In this document: positions 45,487-54,528 of the stretch, one piece after another | Position numbering within the stretch: position 1 is the first letter of the stretch | How the letters are laid out: the number at the start of each line of letters is the position of its first letter | Assembly (NCBI RefSeq): GCF_051903925.1 | Contig: NZ_CP173678.1 | Location: 3,844,001 to 3,908,000 of the forward strand | DNA from: G051903925 sp051903925 | Lineage (GTDB): Bacteria > Pseudomonadota > Alphaproteobacteria > Zavarziniales > Zavarziniaceae | Direction: 5' to 3' | Length of the DNA: 64,000 bases | The notes under the pieces: generated by a model | The model's database searches: none | Seen by the model: the letters and a program-made list of their open reading frames with translations, nothing else | What the model was told of the DNA's origin: nothing | Program-made: the position numbers and the translations under genes

Positions 45487-47796
45487 CTATGACGCCAGGG
45501 CCAGGTCGGCCAGGCGGCGCTGCAAGTCCTCCAGGATCTCGTCGCTGTGCTGGCCCAGCGTCGGCGTCGGGCAGCGCAGCGCCGGGCGCACCCCGTCCAG
45601 GCGATAGGGCGGCACGCCCAGCAGGTGAAGGCCGGCCCAGGGCCGCTCCAGCGTGACCCAGAAGCCCGCCGCGGCCAGCTGCGGATCATCCTTCAGGTCG
45701 TGCGCCGCGACGACCGGCGCGGCCGGGACGCCGGCTGCCTGAAGCTCGGCCGCCGCCTCCCCCGCGGGGCGTCCGCGGGCCCAGGCGGCAATGGCCGCCT
45801 CAACCTCCGGCGCTGTGGCGCGGGCAAAGTCGCCGGCCCAGTCGTCGCGGCCCAGGATGCGGCACAGAGCGGGCCAGGACGCCGCGTCGCCGACCACGGC
45901 CAGCCAGGCATCGTCCCCCTTCGCCCGGACGACGCAGGACGGGGCAAGGCTGCCCCCGGCCCTGGCATTGCCGGTGCGCGGCACGGTGCCCCCCAGCACC
46001 TGGGCGCCCAGGATCGCATGCGCGCCCAGCTGGAACAGAGCTTCCACCTGCGACATGTCCATGCTGACGCCGCCCAGCGTCTCGCGCCCATAGAGCCCGG
46101 CCATGGCCGAGACGGCGCCATAGACGCCGGCCACCGGATCGCCATAGGCGATGTGCTGCATGGCCGGCTGCCAGTCCGCCGGGCCGTTGATCCAGGGCAG
46201 GCCGCTCGACTGTTCGACGGTCGAGCCATAGGCGCGGAAGTGCGACCAGGGCCCGGTCTGGCCGAACGCCCCCATCGCCACCATGACCAGGCCCGGGCGC
46301 AGCGCCTGCAGCACGTCAGGCCCCAGGCCCAGCCGCTCCATGACACCCGGGGCATAGTTCTCGATCACGACATCGGCCGTCGCCACCAGCTCCTTGGCGC
46401 GGGCGACACCCTCCGGCCGCGCCAGGTCCAGGGCGATGCCCTTCTTGTTGCGGTTCATGCCGTTGAAATGCGGCTGCAGCTCGGTCGGCGGGGGGACGAT
46501 GTCGACCGGCGCGTCCCAGCCGCGCCACCAGTCCGGGTGGTCCCGCGATTCGATCTTGATGACCTCCGCCCCCAGGTCGCCGAAGTGCCGCGCCGCCAGT
46601 GGCCCGGCCCAGCCCATGGAGAAGTCGATGACGCGCACGCCAGACAGCGGGGCCGCGCGCACGCCCGCCTCGGCCGGCCCCTCTCCCCGGGTGCCGCGCA
46701 GGCAGTGACCGCGCAGGCGCACGGGCAAGGTGGGTCCCGACAGCGTGCCGGCCGGCGTCGCCACGGGTGCGAAACTGCCACGCTCGCGCCAATGGGCGAT
46801 GCCGGGCAGTTCGGCCGGCTGCGGCACCGGGGCCATGGGGATGCGCAGACGCTGCCCCTCCATCAGCCAATGCGCGGCGGGCTTCGTCTCCAGGATCGGC
46901 TGCAAAATGGCGTCGATCGCATCGGCCAGGACCTGGCGGTCCAGGCTGGTGGTGAAGCGGGGATCGGCCGCCATGTCGGGCCGCCCGACCAGCACGCCCA
47001 GCGACTGCCACTGCGCAGGCGTCAGGGCCGTCACCCCGATCCAGCCGTCGGAGGCGCGATAGATCGTGGCGGGGTAGACGGCGGCAAAGCGGTTGATGCC
47101 GATGCGGGTCGCCTTCACCTCCGGCATCAGGGCGGCGACGGCGCCCGGCTCCATCACGCACTGCGCCGCTTCGTGCACATGGACGTCGACGCGCGCGCCA
47201 GGGGCACCGCGCCGCCGTCCGACCAGGGCGGCCAGGCCGGCGATGAAGCCGGTGGCACCCGCCAGCATCTGCGGCGCATGGCCTTGCGCCAGCACGGGGG
47301 GACCGTCGAACGTGCCGAAGCTGAACGCGGCCCCGGTCAGGGCCTGGATCAAGGCATCATTGCCCTTCCACCGGGCATAAGGCCCATCGGGATTGAACCA
47401 GGACAGGGCCAGGTACAGGGGTGCCCGCTCACCCAGGCGGGCGGCCAGGGCATCCCGGACCGCCTCACCCTTGGCCAGGGCGTCCGCATCGGGTCCGGCG
47501 ACGATCAGGCCAGCCGACCCGCCCAGCAGGGCCAGCGCCGTGTCGGCGTCCGGCGCCTGGCGCTTGCCGGCGTCCAGCCAGGCGCCGAACGCCTCGCCCG
47601 CATCCCCACCCAGGCCGATGTCCCGGTCGCCGGACGCCGCACTGCCGATCCGCACCACGTCCGCGCCAAAGCCCGCAAGCAGCCGGCCGCAATAGCGCGC
47701 GGCGATCCCGCCCGAAAGCTCGATCACCTTGAGCCCCGCCAGCGCCGCTTCCCGTGCCGGCGTCTGGCCTGCGGCGGTCTCGTTCGATCCGCTCAT
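45487..47796 (-). CDS. Tandem CaiB/BaiF-type CoA transferase
   Basis: A 769-residue protein built from two family III CoA-transferase units. The first (about 20-380) begins LAGLKVIELSGGIAARYCGRLLAGFGADVVRI, the second (about 395-760) PLSGVRVIDFSMGWAGPLAARHFGDLGAEVIKIE. The second unit has the catalytic Asp553 in YGDPVAGVYG. At the matching site the first unit reads GHAPQMLAGATG without an Asp, so only the C-terminal half is expected to form the acyl-aspartyl intermediate. Single-unit members are about 400 residues and dimerise; here the dimer is covalent. A cupin gene follows in the same operon. Confidence 0.9.
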   Translation of the reverse strand: MSGSNETAAGQTPAREAALAGLKVIELSGGIAARYCGRLLAGFGADVVRIGSAASGDRDIGLGGDAGEAFGAWLDAGKRQAPDADTALALLGGSAGLIVAGPDADALAKGEAVRDALAARLGERAPLYLALSWFNPDGPYARWKGNDALIQALTGAAFSFGTFDGPPVLAQGHAPQMLAGATGFIAGLAALVGRRRGAPGARVDVHVHEAAQCVMEPGAVAALMPEVKATRIGINRFAAVYPATIYRASDGWIGVTALTPAQWQSLGVLVGRPDMAADPRFTTSLDRQVLADAIDAILQPILETKPAAHWLMEGQRLRIPMAPVPQPAELPGIAHWRERGSFAPVATPAGTLSGPTLPVRLRGHCLRGTRGEGPAEAGVRAAPLSGVRVIDFSMGWAGPLAARHFGDLGAEVIKIESRDHPDWWRGWDAPVDIVPPPTELQPHFNGMNRNKKGIALDLARPEGVARAKELVATADVVIENYAPGVMERLGLGPDVLQALRPGLVMVAMGAFGQTGPWSHFRAYGSTVEQSSGLPWINGPADWQPAMQHIAYGDPVAGVYGAVSAMAGLYGRETLGGVSMDMSQVEALFQLGAHAILGAQVLGGTVPRTGNARAGGSLAPSCVVRAKGDDAWLAVVGDAASWPALCRILGRDDWAGDFARATAPEVEAAIAAWARGRPAGEAAAELQAAGVPAAPVVAAHDLKDDPQLAAAGFWVTLERPWAGLHLLGVPPYRLDGVRPALRCPTPTLGQHSDEILEDLQRRLADLALAS

Positions 47797-47869
47797 GTCC
47801 TGGTCCTCCCGTTTGTTCTTGTCGTGCCGAGTTCTATGAGCTCAGCCTCTTGTTTTGTTCACCCCACCC

Positions 47870-47900
47870 CGCTCATGCCCCGCAAAAGCGGGGATGAGCG
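47870..47900. terminator. Strong hairpin between dehydrogenase and CoA-transferase genes
   Basis: CGCTCAT-CCCCGC arms around AAAA, with one bulged G (stem of 13 pairs). Both genes lie on the minus strand, so the hairpin would cap the dehydrogenase message or separate it from the CoA-transferase operon. No T-run follows. It may also belong to the CCCGC-loop-GCGGG repeat family seen at 17.2 kb. Confidence 0.55.
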
Positions 47901-47925
47901 GATGAGGGTTGGTTTCAGTCCATGC

Positions 47926-48963
47926 TCAGAACTCCACCATCACCTTGCACTGGGTGCTGGGCGTGCGCAGGGCCTCGAAGGCGACGGGCAGGTCGTCGAG
48001 CGCGATCACGTCGGTCAGCATCGGCATGCCGCTGATCCGGCCCTGGCCCAGCAGGTCGGCAATCACCTCGAAATCGCGCTTCACGTAGCCCAGCACGAAC
48101 CTGAAGGTGATCTCCTTCACGATGGCGCTGACGGGCACGATGGTGTCGGGCTTGTTGCAGACACCGACCACCACGACCGTCCCCCCGAACGGTGCGATGT
48201 CGATGCACTGCTGCAGCAGCCCGGGCACGCCCACGCATTCGAAGATGACGTCCGGCGGTCCGCCGGCAATCGCCTCGAACTGCGGCAGCAGCGGCTGGCC
48301 CGCATCGATGCCGTGGGTGGCACCAAAGGTCTGGGCCAGGGCCTGGCGCCCGGCCGCGCGCTCGCTCACCACCACGGTGCGGGCACCCAGGTAGCGCGCC
48401 CACAGCGTGGTCGCCAGGCCGATCGGCCCGGCCCCCAGGACCAGGACATTGGCCCCCGGCTCGATCCGCGCCGCCTGCACCGCGTGCAGGCCAACGGCCA
48501 GCGGCTCGATCAGGGCCCCGTCGCGGAAGCTGACGGCATCGGGCAGCAGCACCGTCTCGGCCGCACCGACGCGCGCATACTCGGCATAGGCGCCGCCCAC
48601 GATGCCAAAGCCCTGCGGCTGCAGGTTCTGGCATTGCAGCGTCTGGCCCCTGCGGCACGGCCCGCAGGTCCGGCACGAGATGAAGGGCAATGCGGTCACG
48701 CGCTGCCCCTCGCGCCAGGGGCCGCCCTTCAGCCCGCTGCCGATGGCGACCACCTCGCCAGAGAATTCGTGGCCCATGATGGTGCCGTCGCCCATCACGC
48801 CTTCGGTCACCGCAATCTGCGGCGGCTCGGTCGCGTGCAGGTCGGATCCGCAGATCCCGCAATTGCAGACCCGAATCACCAATTCGTGCGGCAGCGGCGC
48901 CGGGTCGGCGACCGTCGTGATCTCCAACGGCAGACCCGGCTTTCGAAACACCGCAGCCTTCAT
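47926..48963 (-). CDS. Zinc-dependent alcohol dehydrogenase (MDR family)
   Basis: A 345-residue medium-chain dehydrogenase of the threonine/sorbitol dehydrogenase type. Catalytic Zn ligands: CGICGSDLHA and GHEFSGEVVAIGSG. Structural Zn cysteines: FISCRTCGPCRRGQTLQCQNL. The NAD(P) loop is VLGAGPIGLATTLWARYLG. The start at MKAAVFRKPG has GAGGGAGG upstream. It is divergent from the enoyl-CoA hydratase gene across 59 bp, suggesting joint control. The alcohol substrate is unknown. Confidence 0.93.
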   Translation of the reverse strand: MKAAVFRKPGLPLEITTVADPAPLPHELVIRVCNCGICGSDLHATEPPQIAVTEGVMGDGTIMGHEFSGEVVAIGSGLKGGPWREGQRVTALPFISCRTCGPCRRGQTLQCQNLQPQGFGIVGGAYAEYARVGAAETVLLPDAVSFRDGALIEPLAVGLHAVQAARIEPGANVLVLGAGPIGLATTLWARYLGARTVVVSERAAGRQALAQTFGATHGIDAGQPLLPQFEAIAGGPPDVIFECVGVPGLLQQCIDIAPFGGTVVVVGVCNKPDTIVPVSAIVKEITFRFVLGYVKRDFEVIADLLGQGRISGMPMLTDVIALDDLPVAFEALRTPSTQCKVMVEF

Positions 48964-49022
48964 GCCCTTTTCCTCCCTCTTATTTCCGCTAGTGTCCCTG
49001 GCCAAAGGAGGAGACGCAACCA

Positions 49023-49826
49023 ATGAACTACGAACAGATCCGCTACGAGACCCAGGGCGAGGTCGCGATCATCACCCTGAACCGGCCGGAGCGCCTGAAC
49101 GCCTGGACCACGCGGATGAGTGCCGAACAGGCGCACGCGATCCAGACGGCCAACAACGACCCGAAGATCGGCGCCATCGTGATGACGGGGGCGGGGCGCG
49201 GCTTCTGCGCCGGAGCGGACATCGCCGACAACTTCAACCAGCGCATCAAGAAGCAGGATGCCGGGGACGTGGACGGTGCCGCGCGCGACGGCGGCATGTC
49301 CGAAGGGGTCGACTGGAACGCCCTGGTGCGGGAATCCAAGCCGATGATCGCCGCGGTGAACGGCCATTCGGTCGGCATCGGCGTCACCATGATCCTGGCC
49401 TTCGACATCATCATCGCGTCCGAAGCGGCCAAGTTCGTCTTCGCCTTCGTGCGCATGGGCCTGGTGCCGGAACTGGGCTCGTCCCACCTGCTGCAGCAGC
49501 GCGTGGGCTTTGGCCGGGCGAACGAGCTGTGCCTGACCGCCCGCACCGTGAGTGCGACCGAAGCCGCCCAGATCGGACTGGTGGAAAAGGTCGTGGCGCC
49601 CGAGGCGCTGTTGGACGAGGCACTGGCCACGGCCCGCATGATCGCCGCCTTCCCCGACGGCTCGCTGCGCGCGACCAAGCAGCTGCTGACCGCCAACCGC
49701 AACGAGACGGACATGAAGATCGTCCAGATGCGGGAGATGGAGAAGATGAAGGAGCGCTATGTCAGCGCCGAGCACAAGGAAGCGGTTGCCGCCTTCCTGG
49801 AGAAGCGCCCCGCGAAGTTCCGCTGA
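49023..49826 (+). CDS. Enoyl-CoA hydratase/isomerase family protein
   Basis: A 267-residue crotonase-fold enzyme. The oxyanion-hole strands are GAGRGFCAGADIADNF and AAVNGHSVGIGVTMILAFDI. FVRMGLVPELGSSHLL holds the catalytic Glu of the second acid/base position. The C-terminal helices are Met/Lys-rich. AAAGGAGGAG precedes the ATG, one of the best ribosome sites in the window. A hairpin (49829-49852) follows the stop. With the CoA transferase and alcohol dehydrogenase nearby it suggests degradation of an acid through CoA thioesters. Confidence 0.92.
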   Translation: MNYEQIRYETQGEVAIITLNRPERLNAWTTRMSAEQAHAIQTANNDPKIGAIVMTGAGRGFCAGADIADNFNQRIKKQDAGDVDGAARDGGMSEGVDWNALVRESKPMIAAVNGHSVGIGVTMILAFDIIIASEAAKFVFAFVRMGLVPELGSSHLLQQRVGFGRANELCLTARTVSATEAAQIGLVEKVVAPEALLDEALATARMIAAFPDGSLRATKQLLTANRNETDMKIVQMREMEKMKERYVSAEHKEAVAAFLEKRPAKFR

Positions 49827-49828
49827 CC

Positions 49829-49852
49829 ATTGGGGGCCGCCGCGCCCCCAAT
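49829..49852 (+). terminator. Terminator-like hairpin after the hydratase gene
   Basis: Perfect 9-bp arms ATTGGGGGC/GCCCCCAAT with a 6-nt loop, three bases after the stop codon. There is no long T-run, as is common in GC-rich genomes. It separates the hydratase from the ABC importer operon. Confidence 0.65.
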
Positions 49853-49946
49853 AACACCGCTCTATGTGTATATCCCGGCACAAGCGGCCGATTGACGTGA
49901 AATAGGGCAGCACTCATAGTGCCGGCCCGTTTCACGGAGGATTGTC

Positions 49947-50957
49947 ATGATCCGTCGTCTTGTGCTGGGCGCCGCCGCCCTGATCCTGAGTGCCGCCCCC
50001 GCCTGGGCCGAGAACGTCACGCTGCGCATCGGGTACATTCCCGTCGCCGGCGTCTCCCAACTCTTCGTGATCGACGGCCAGGGCTGGGCCAAGGAGCAGG
50101 GCATCGACCTGCAGCTGACCAAGTTCGACAGCGGCCCCAACGCGATCCAGGCGCTGGCCTCGGGCACGCTGGACGGCTACTACGCGGGCTACGGCCCGCT
50201 GGTCGTGGCGCGGGACAAGGGGCTGGACGTGCGCGTCGTGGCGACGACGGCGATCGAGGAACTGGCCCTGGTCGCCGGCGGCCCGCTTGCCGAGGAGCTG
50301 GCCAAGGGCGGCACCCCGGCCGAGGCGATCCAGCGCCTGCATGCCGCCACCGGCAAGCCGGTCAAGTTCGCGACCCAGCCGGCCGGCTCCGTCCCCAACA
50401 CCTTCCTGCAGTACTGGCTGTGGAACGTCGCCAAGCTGGACAAGTCCCAGGTCGAGATCGTCTCGCAGGGGATCGACGCGACACAGCAGGCCATCCTGGC
50501 CGGTGCCGTCGATGCCGCGACCATCCGCGAGCCTGCGCTGACCATCGTCCGCGACCGCAAGGCGGACGTCGTCGTGCTGGCCAAGGGCGGCGACATGTTC
50601 CCCAAGCAGCCCGGCTCCGTCGTCGGCATGACCGGTGCCTTCATCCAGGCGCACCCCGACGCGGCCAAGGCCTTCGTCGCCCTGCACGTCCGCGCGACCG
50701 AGTTCCTGCAGAAGACGCCGGCTGAGGCTGCCCCCTTCGTTGCCGCCGCCCTGGGCAAGGGCCTGGTGAGCGAGGAGACCATCGCCAAGGCTCTGACGTC
50801 CGAGGCCAGCGTGTTTATCGCCGACCCGCGCGTGATCGAGCAGGCGGTGGCCGAGGTCCAGGCCTTTCAGGTCCAGATCGGCGCGATCCAGAAGGAGATC
50901 CCGCTGGATGGCCTGTTCGACGCCTCGCTCTACCTGGCGGCCACCGGCGCGCAATGA
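49947..50957 (+). CDS. ABC importer substrate-binding protein (NMT1/SsuA type)
   Basis: A 336-residue periplasmic binding protein. The signal peptide MIRRLVLGAAALILSAAPAWA is followed by a type 2 fold typical of nitrate/taurine/alkanesulfonate/thiamine-precursor systems (RIGYIPVAGVSQLFVIDGQGWAKEQGIDL; FDSGPNAIQALASGTLDGYYAGYGPLVVA). GGAGG precedes the ATG. The permease ATG overlaps its stop as ATGA. The ligand cannot be read from sequence; the catabolic genes around suggest an organic acid or sulfonate. Confidence 0.9.
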   Translation: MIRRLVLGAAALILSAAPAWAENVTLRIGYIPVAGVSQLFVIDGQGWAKEQGIDLQLTKFDSGPNAIQALASGTLDGYYAGYGPLVVARDKGLDVRVVATTAIEELALVAGGPLAEELAKGGTPAEAIQRLHAATGKPVKFATQPAGSVPNTFLQYWLWNVAKLDKSQVEIVSQGIDATQQAILAGAVDAATIREPALTIVRDRKADVVVLAKGGDMFPKQPGSVVGMTGAFIQAHPDAAKAFVALHVRATEFLQKTPAEAAPFVAAALGKGLVSEETIAKALTSEASVFIADPRVIEQAVAEVQAFQVQIGAIQKEIPLDGLFDASLYLAATGAQ

Positions 50958-51709
50958 GGTCGCGCGCGGGATCGGTCGCCCTGGCGGTCGCAGGCGTCGT
51001 CGTTTTCCTGGCGATCTGGGAGGCAGTGCCGGCGCTTGGCCTGCTGCCCCAGACCCTGCTGCCGCCGCCAAGCGAGATCCCGCAGGCCTTCTGGGCCGAA
51101 TTCCAGTCCGGGCTGTGGTGGCACGCGGTGCAGAACAGCCTGGGCCACTACCTGCTTGGCCTGGCACTCGGTTCAGGCCTCGGCATTGCGCTTGGCATCG
51201 CCACGGGCCTGACGCCGTGGCTTGAGCAGTCGCTGTCCTGGGTGATCCGGCTGCTGCGCCCGATCCCGGGCTTGGCCTGGATCCCGTTCGCCATCGTGTG
51301 GTTCGGGATCAACCCCAACGCTGCCCTGTTCATCATCGGGATCGGGGTCTTCTGGATCAACTATTTCGCGGCTCTCAGCGCGGTCCAGGCCGTCGACCGC
51401 GACCTGATCGAACTGGCCGACGCCTTTGGCCATCGCCGCATGCTGCCAAAGCTGTGGAAGGTGATCCTGCCTGCCGCTTCCGCCGGCCTGCTGGGCGGCT
51501 TCCGCACCGGCCTGGGCCAGGCATGGATGAGCGTCGTCGCGGCCGAGCTGTTCGGCATTCCCGGCATCGGCGCCCGCATGATGGAGGCCTCGACCCTGCT
51601 CGCCACCGACCGTGTCGTCGTCTACATGATCACGATGGCGCTGCTCTATGGCCTGATCGACACCGCGTTCGTGTTGCTGCGCGACCGCCTGCTGCGCTGG
51701 CGCGCCTGA
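50954..51709 (+). CDS. ABC importer permease
   Basis: A 251-residue permease of the SsuC/TauC type with six membrane segments. The coupling-helix EAA loop reads ELADAFGHRRMLPKLWKVILPAASAGLLGGFRTGLGQAW. Short overlaps at both ends (ATGA with the binding protein, TGATG with the ATPase) show a tightly coupled three-gene operon. Confidence 0.92.
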   Translation: MRSRAGSVALAVAGVVVFLAIWEAVPALGLLPQTLLPPPSEIPQAFWAEFQSGLWWHAVQNSLGHYLLGLALGSGLGIALGIATGLTPWLEQSLSWVIRLLRPIPGLAWIPFAIVWFGINPNAALFIIGIGVFWINYFAALSAVQAVDRDLIELADAFGHRRMLPKLWKVILPAASAGLLGGFRTGLGQAWMSVVAAELFGIPGIGARMMEASTLLATDRVVVYMITMALLYGLIDTAFVLLRDRLLRWRA

Positions 51710-52479
51710 TGGCCGATCCGATCATCACCATCCGCGACCTGCGCCTGGCCTTCGGTCAGGGACAGGCGGCGACGACGGTTCTCGACCGCTTCAACCTGGA
51801 CGTCCGCGCCGGCGAGTTCGTGGCCATTGTCGGCCCGTCCGGCGTTGGCAAGTCAACGCTCCTGCGCGTGATCGCGGGCCTGCTGCCGCCCAGCGCGGGC
51901 AGCGTCACGCGCGCCCTGCCGCCGGAACGGGGCCGCCGCGGTATCGCCCTGGTCTTCCAGGATGCGCGCATGCTGCCCTGGCGCCGCGCCGTCGCGAACG
52001 TCGAATTCGGGCTGGAGGGTCTGGGCCTGCCCAAGGCCGAGCGCCGGGCCCGGGCGCTGGACGCCCTCGACCTCGTCGGGCTCAAGTCGCACGCGACGCG
52101 CTGGCCGCACCAGCTCTCGGGCGGGCAGCGCCAGCGCGTGGCGATCGCCCGCGCCCTGGCGGTGGAGCCCGACCTGATGCTGATGGACGAGCCGTTCGGG
52201 GCGCTGGACGCCATCACCCGCCACGACCTCCAGGACGAGCTGCTCCACGTCTGGCAGCGCACGGGCAAGACGATCCTCTTCGTCACCCACGACATTGACG
52301 AGGCGGTCTACCTGGCCGACCGCGTCGTGCTGCTGGGCGGCACGCCGGGGCGCATCCGCTCGACCCACGAGCTGACGACCAGCCGCCCGCGGCCGCGCGG
52401 CGGGGCAGAGATCATGAACGTCGCCCGCGACATCCGCGATCGCATGGCCGAATCGATCACCGACGGCGCCGGCATCTAG
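51709..52479 (+). CDS. ABC importer ATP-binding protein
   Basis: A 256-residue ATPase of the SsuB/TauB type. Walker A is GPSGVGKST at about 43-51, the Q-loop VFQDARMLPW, the signature LSGGQRQRVAIARALA, Walker B LMLMDEPFGALD, and the H-loop VTHDIDEAVYLADRV. The start overlaps the permease stop by one base. The tautomerase gene follows after 29 bp and may be in the same transcript. Confidence 0.95.
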   Translation: MADPIITIRDLRLAFGQGQAATTVLDRFNLDVRAGEFVAIVGPSGVGKSTLLRVIAGLLPPSAGSVTRALPPERGRRGIALVFQDARMLPWRRAVANVEFGLEGLGLPKAERRARALDALDLVGLKSHATRWPHQLSGGQRQRVAIARALAVEPDLMLMDEPFGALDAITRHDLQDELLHVWQRTGKTILFVTHDIDEAVYLADRVVLLGGTPGRIRSTHELTTSRPRPRGGAEIMNVARDIRDRMAESITDGAGI

Positions 52480-52508
52480 TCCGCGCCTGCCCCAGAAGGA
52501 TCCGCCTG

Positions 52509-52712
52509 ATGCCCATGATCCGTGTCGAGATGTACCCCGGGCGCACCCAGGACCAGAAGCGCGCCCTGGTGAAGGCGCTGACCGACGCGTTCGTCGCGAC
52601 TGCGGGCGCCACACCGGATGCGGTCCAGGTCGTCCTGACCGAAGTCGCCCCCTCGGACTGGGCCGTTGCCGGCATTCTCGCCAGCGACAAGGCGGCTACG
52701 GCCAAGACCTGA
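52509..52712 (+). CDS. 4-oxalocrotonate tautomerase family protein
   Basis: A 67-residue tautomerase subunit. Met-Pro at the start gives the N-terminal Pro catalytic base after Met removal (PMIRVEMYPGRTQDQKRAL). VQVVLTEVAPSDWAVAGIL is the second beta-strand region. Members are homohexamers that isomerise enols in aromatic breakdown. It lies directly after the ABC importer and converges on an SDR gene with only 4 bp between stops. Confidence 0.9.
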   Translation: MPMIRVEMYPGRTQDQKRALVKALTDAFVATAGATPDAVQVVLTEVAPSDWAVAGILASDKAATAKT

Positions 52713-52716
52713 CCGC

Positions 52717-53478
52717 TCATCCGATCCGGGGCTGGCCGTTGGAGGCGCTGAGGCCGCCGTCGACGGGCAGGATGGCGCCGGAGACGAAGCTGGCATCGGC
52801 ACTGGCCAGGAAGGCGATGACGGCGGCCACTTCCGCCGGATCGCAGGGCCGGCCCAGCGGTATGCGCTTGCGGAACTGCGCCATGAAGGACTCGTTGGCG
52901 GTCGCCTCCTGCACCATCTCGGTCAGGGTGAAGCTGGGGCACACGGCATTGACCCGCACCCCCTGGCGGCCCAGGTCCAGCGCAAGCGCCCGGGTGAAGT
53001 TGACGACCCCGCCCTTGCTCGCGTCATAGCCGGCCGCCCCCCAGTCGCCCCGGATGCCGGAGACGGAGGCGACATTGACGATGGAGCCCCGGGCGGCAAC
53101 CAGGTGCGGCAGGGCGGCCTTGGCACAGAAAAAGACGCCGTCGAGATTGGTCGCCATCATCCGCCGCCACTCCGCGGCATCCAGTGCCGCGAACGGCCCC
53201 GTGGTGAACACCGCGGCATTGTTGACCAGCACGTCCAGGCGCCCGAAACGCTCGATCGTGCGGCCCACCAGGCGCTCGACCTCCGCCTCGTCCGCGATGT
53301 CGGCCTGGACCGGCAATGTCCGCCCCATCGGCAGGTCGGCCGCCACGTCCTCCAGCCTGGCGATGCGGCGGCCAGCCAGGACGACGCTGGCCCCCTCGCC
53401 CGAGAAGCGCCGGACGGTCGCCGCCCCGATTCCTGAGCCGCCACCCGTCACCAGCACCACCTTGTCCGCGAAGCGCAT
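52717..53478 (-). CDS. SDR family oxidoreductase
   Basis: A 253-residue classical short-chain dehydrogenase. The cofactor loop is TGGGSGIG (11-18), and NNAA sits at about 86-89. Ser in VNVASVSG and Tyr-Lys in YDASKGG form the catalytic set. A charged GRRIAR after strand 2 hints at NADP(H). The substrate is unknown. It starts 26 bp downstream of a GNAT stop on the same strand. Confidence 0.92.
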   Translation of the reverse strand: MRFADKVVLVTGGGSGIGAATVRRFSGEGASVVLAGRRIARLEDVAADLPMGRTLPVQADIADEAEVERLVGRTIERFGRLDVLVNNAAVFTTGPFAALDAAEWRRMMATNLDGVFFCAKAALPHLVAARGSIVNVASVSGIRGDWGAAGYDASKGGVVNFTRALALDLGRQGVRVNAVCPSFTLTEMVQEATANESFMAQFRKRIPLGRPCDPAEVAAVIAFLASADASFVSGAILPVDGGLSASNGQPRIG

Positions 53479-53504
53479 CGTCTCCCCCTTCTGTTGGCCG
53501 GCGC

Positions 53505-54335
53505 TCAGCGCGCGGGCCGGGGCAGCATGAAGGCACGGGTGGTATCCAGGAAGGGACCGCGCACCATCATCACATCCTCAAGCCGGGCGGGGACCGCCAC
53601 GGCACGGTCGGTGAAGCGGTCGGGAGAGAAATGGAACTCCACCCGTTCGATCGCACGCGGAATGCGCGCCAGGATGTCCGCCAGGCTGGGGAGTTCGAGC
53701 GCGACGACATCATAGAGCCGCAGCACCGGGCCCTCGACCTCCAATGACACGACCGCGTTGAGACCGGTCAGTTCGAACAGCGGACTGGCACATTCGTTGA
53801 AGGTGAAGATCGTCTTCTCCGGCCCCACGCCCAGCACGCGGGATACCGGGGTCCGCCGCTCCAGCAGCCAGGCCAGAAGGGCCGCATCCTGGGGCACGCT
53901 GCGCAGGCGGCGCAGGCCCAGGCCCCCGGCGCTGCCGGGGGCGTCGAGCGCGAAGCATTGTTCGGCCACGACCCGGAAGCCGAAGCCGTCATAGATTTCC
54001 GGCTGTTCCGTGAACAGGACCAGCATCTCGAACCGGCCGTCGCAATGGGCCAGCACCTCGTGCATCAGGGCAGCACAACGGCCCTGACGGCGATAGGCGG
54101 GGGCCGTGCACACGGCGTGGACATAGCCCGCATGGCGCACCGCGCCGTCCAGGACCAGGTCGATCGGGATCAGCCCGACATGGGCGACGACGCGCCCCGC
54201 CTCGTGCTGGGTAAAGCCCTGGGACAGCCAGCCCTGGCCCCAGCGCTCCGCCTCCCGGCTGCGGGCGGTCAGACCGGGAAAGCTTGCCTCCAGCAAGTCG
54301 AACAGGGTTCGGTCCAGGGCATGGGCCAGGGCCAT
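53505..54335 (-). CDS. GNAT acetyltransferase (Eis-like, two-part)
   Basis: A 276-residue protein. The N-terminal half is a GNAT domain with VHAVCTAPAYRRQGRCAALMHEVLAHC (acetyl-CoA loop RRQGRC) and LFTEQPEIYDGFGFRVV. The C-terminal half (about 150-276) is a beta-rich region that may be a second, degenerate GNAT or sterol-carrier-like fold. The acceptor is unknown. It faces away from the aminotransferase gene and is probably cotranscribed with the SDR downstream. Confidence 0.82.
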   Translation of the reverse strand: MALAHALDRTLFDLLEASFPGLTARSREAERWGQGWLSQGFTQHEAGRVVAHVGLIPIDLVLDGAVRHAGYVHAVCTAPAYRRQGRCAALMHEVLAHCDGRFEMLVLFTEQPEIYDGFGFRVVAEQCFALDAPGSAGGLGLRRLRSVPQDAALLAWLLERRTPVSRVLGVGPEKTIFTFNECASPLFELTGLNAVVSLEVEGPVLRLYDVVALELPSLADILARIPRAIERVEFHFSPDRFTDRAVAVPARLEDVMMVRGPFLDTTRAFMLPRPAR

Positions 54336-54528
54336 CGGGCCAATCCGTCCGCCAGTGAGAGCCCAAGTCTAACCCAGGTTGTGCAGCCCGTCGCAAGACG
54401 CATGGCAGGATCTCAACCAAGGTTTGAGAGGCGGCTTTGACACCCGCCCCGCCGCGCCCGTTCAATAGAGCCCGGACCCGGCCTGCCGCGCCGGGGATCA
54501 GCGACACCAGCACGGGAGCGCCGGCCAG

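Noticed and set aside
45547..49026. Plus-strand open frame of 1159 codons
   Set aside because: Antisense to the CoA transferase and alcohol dehydrogenase; low-complexity shadow product.
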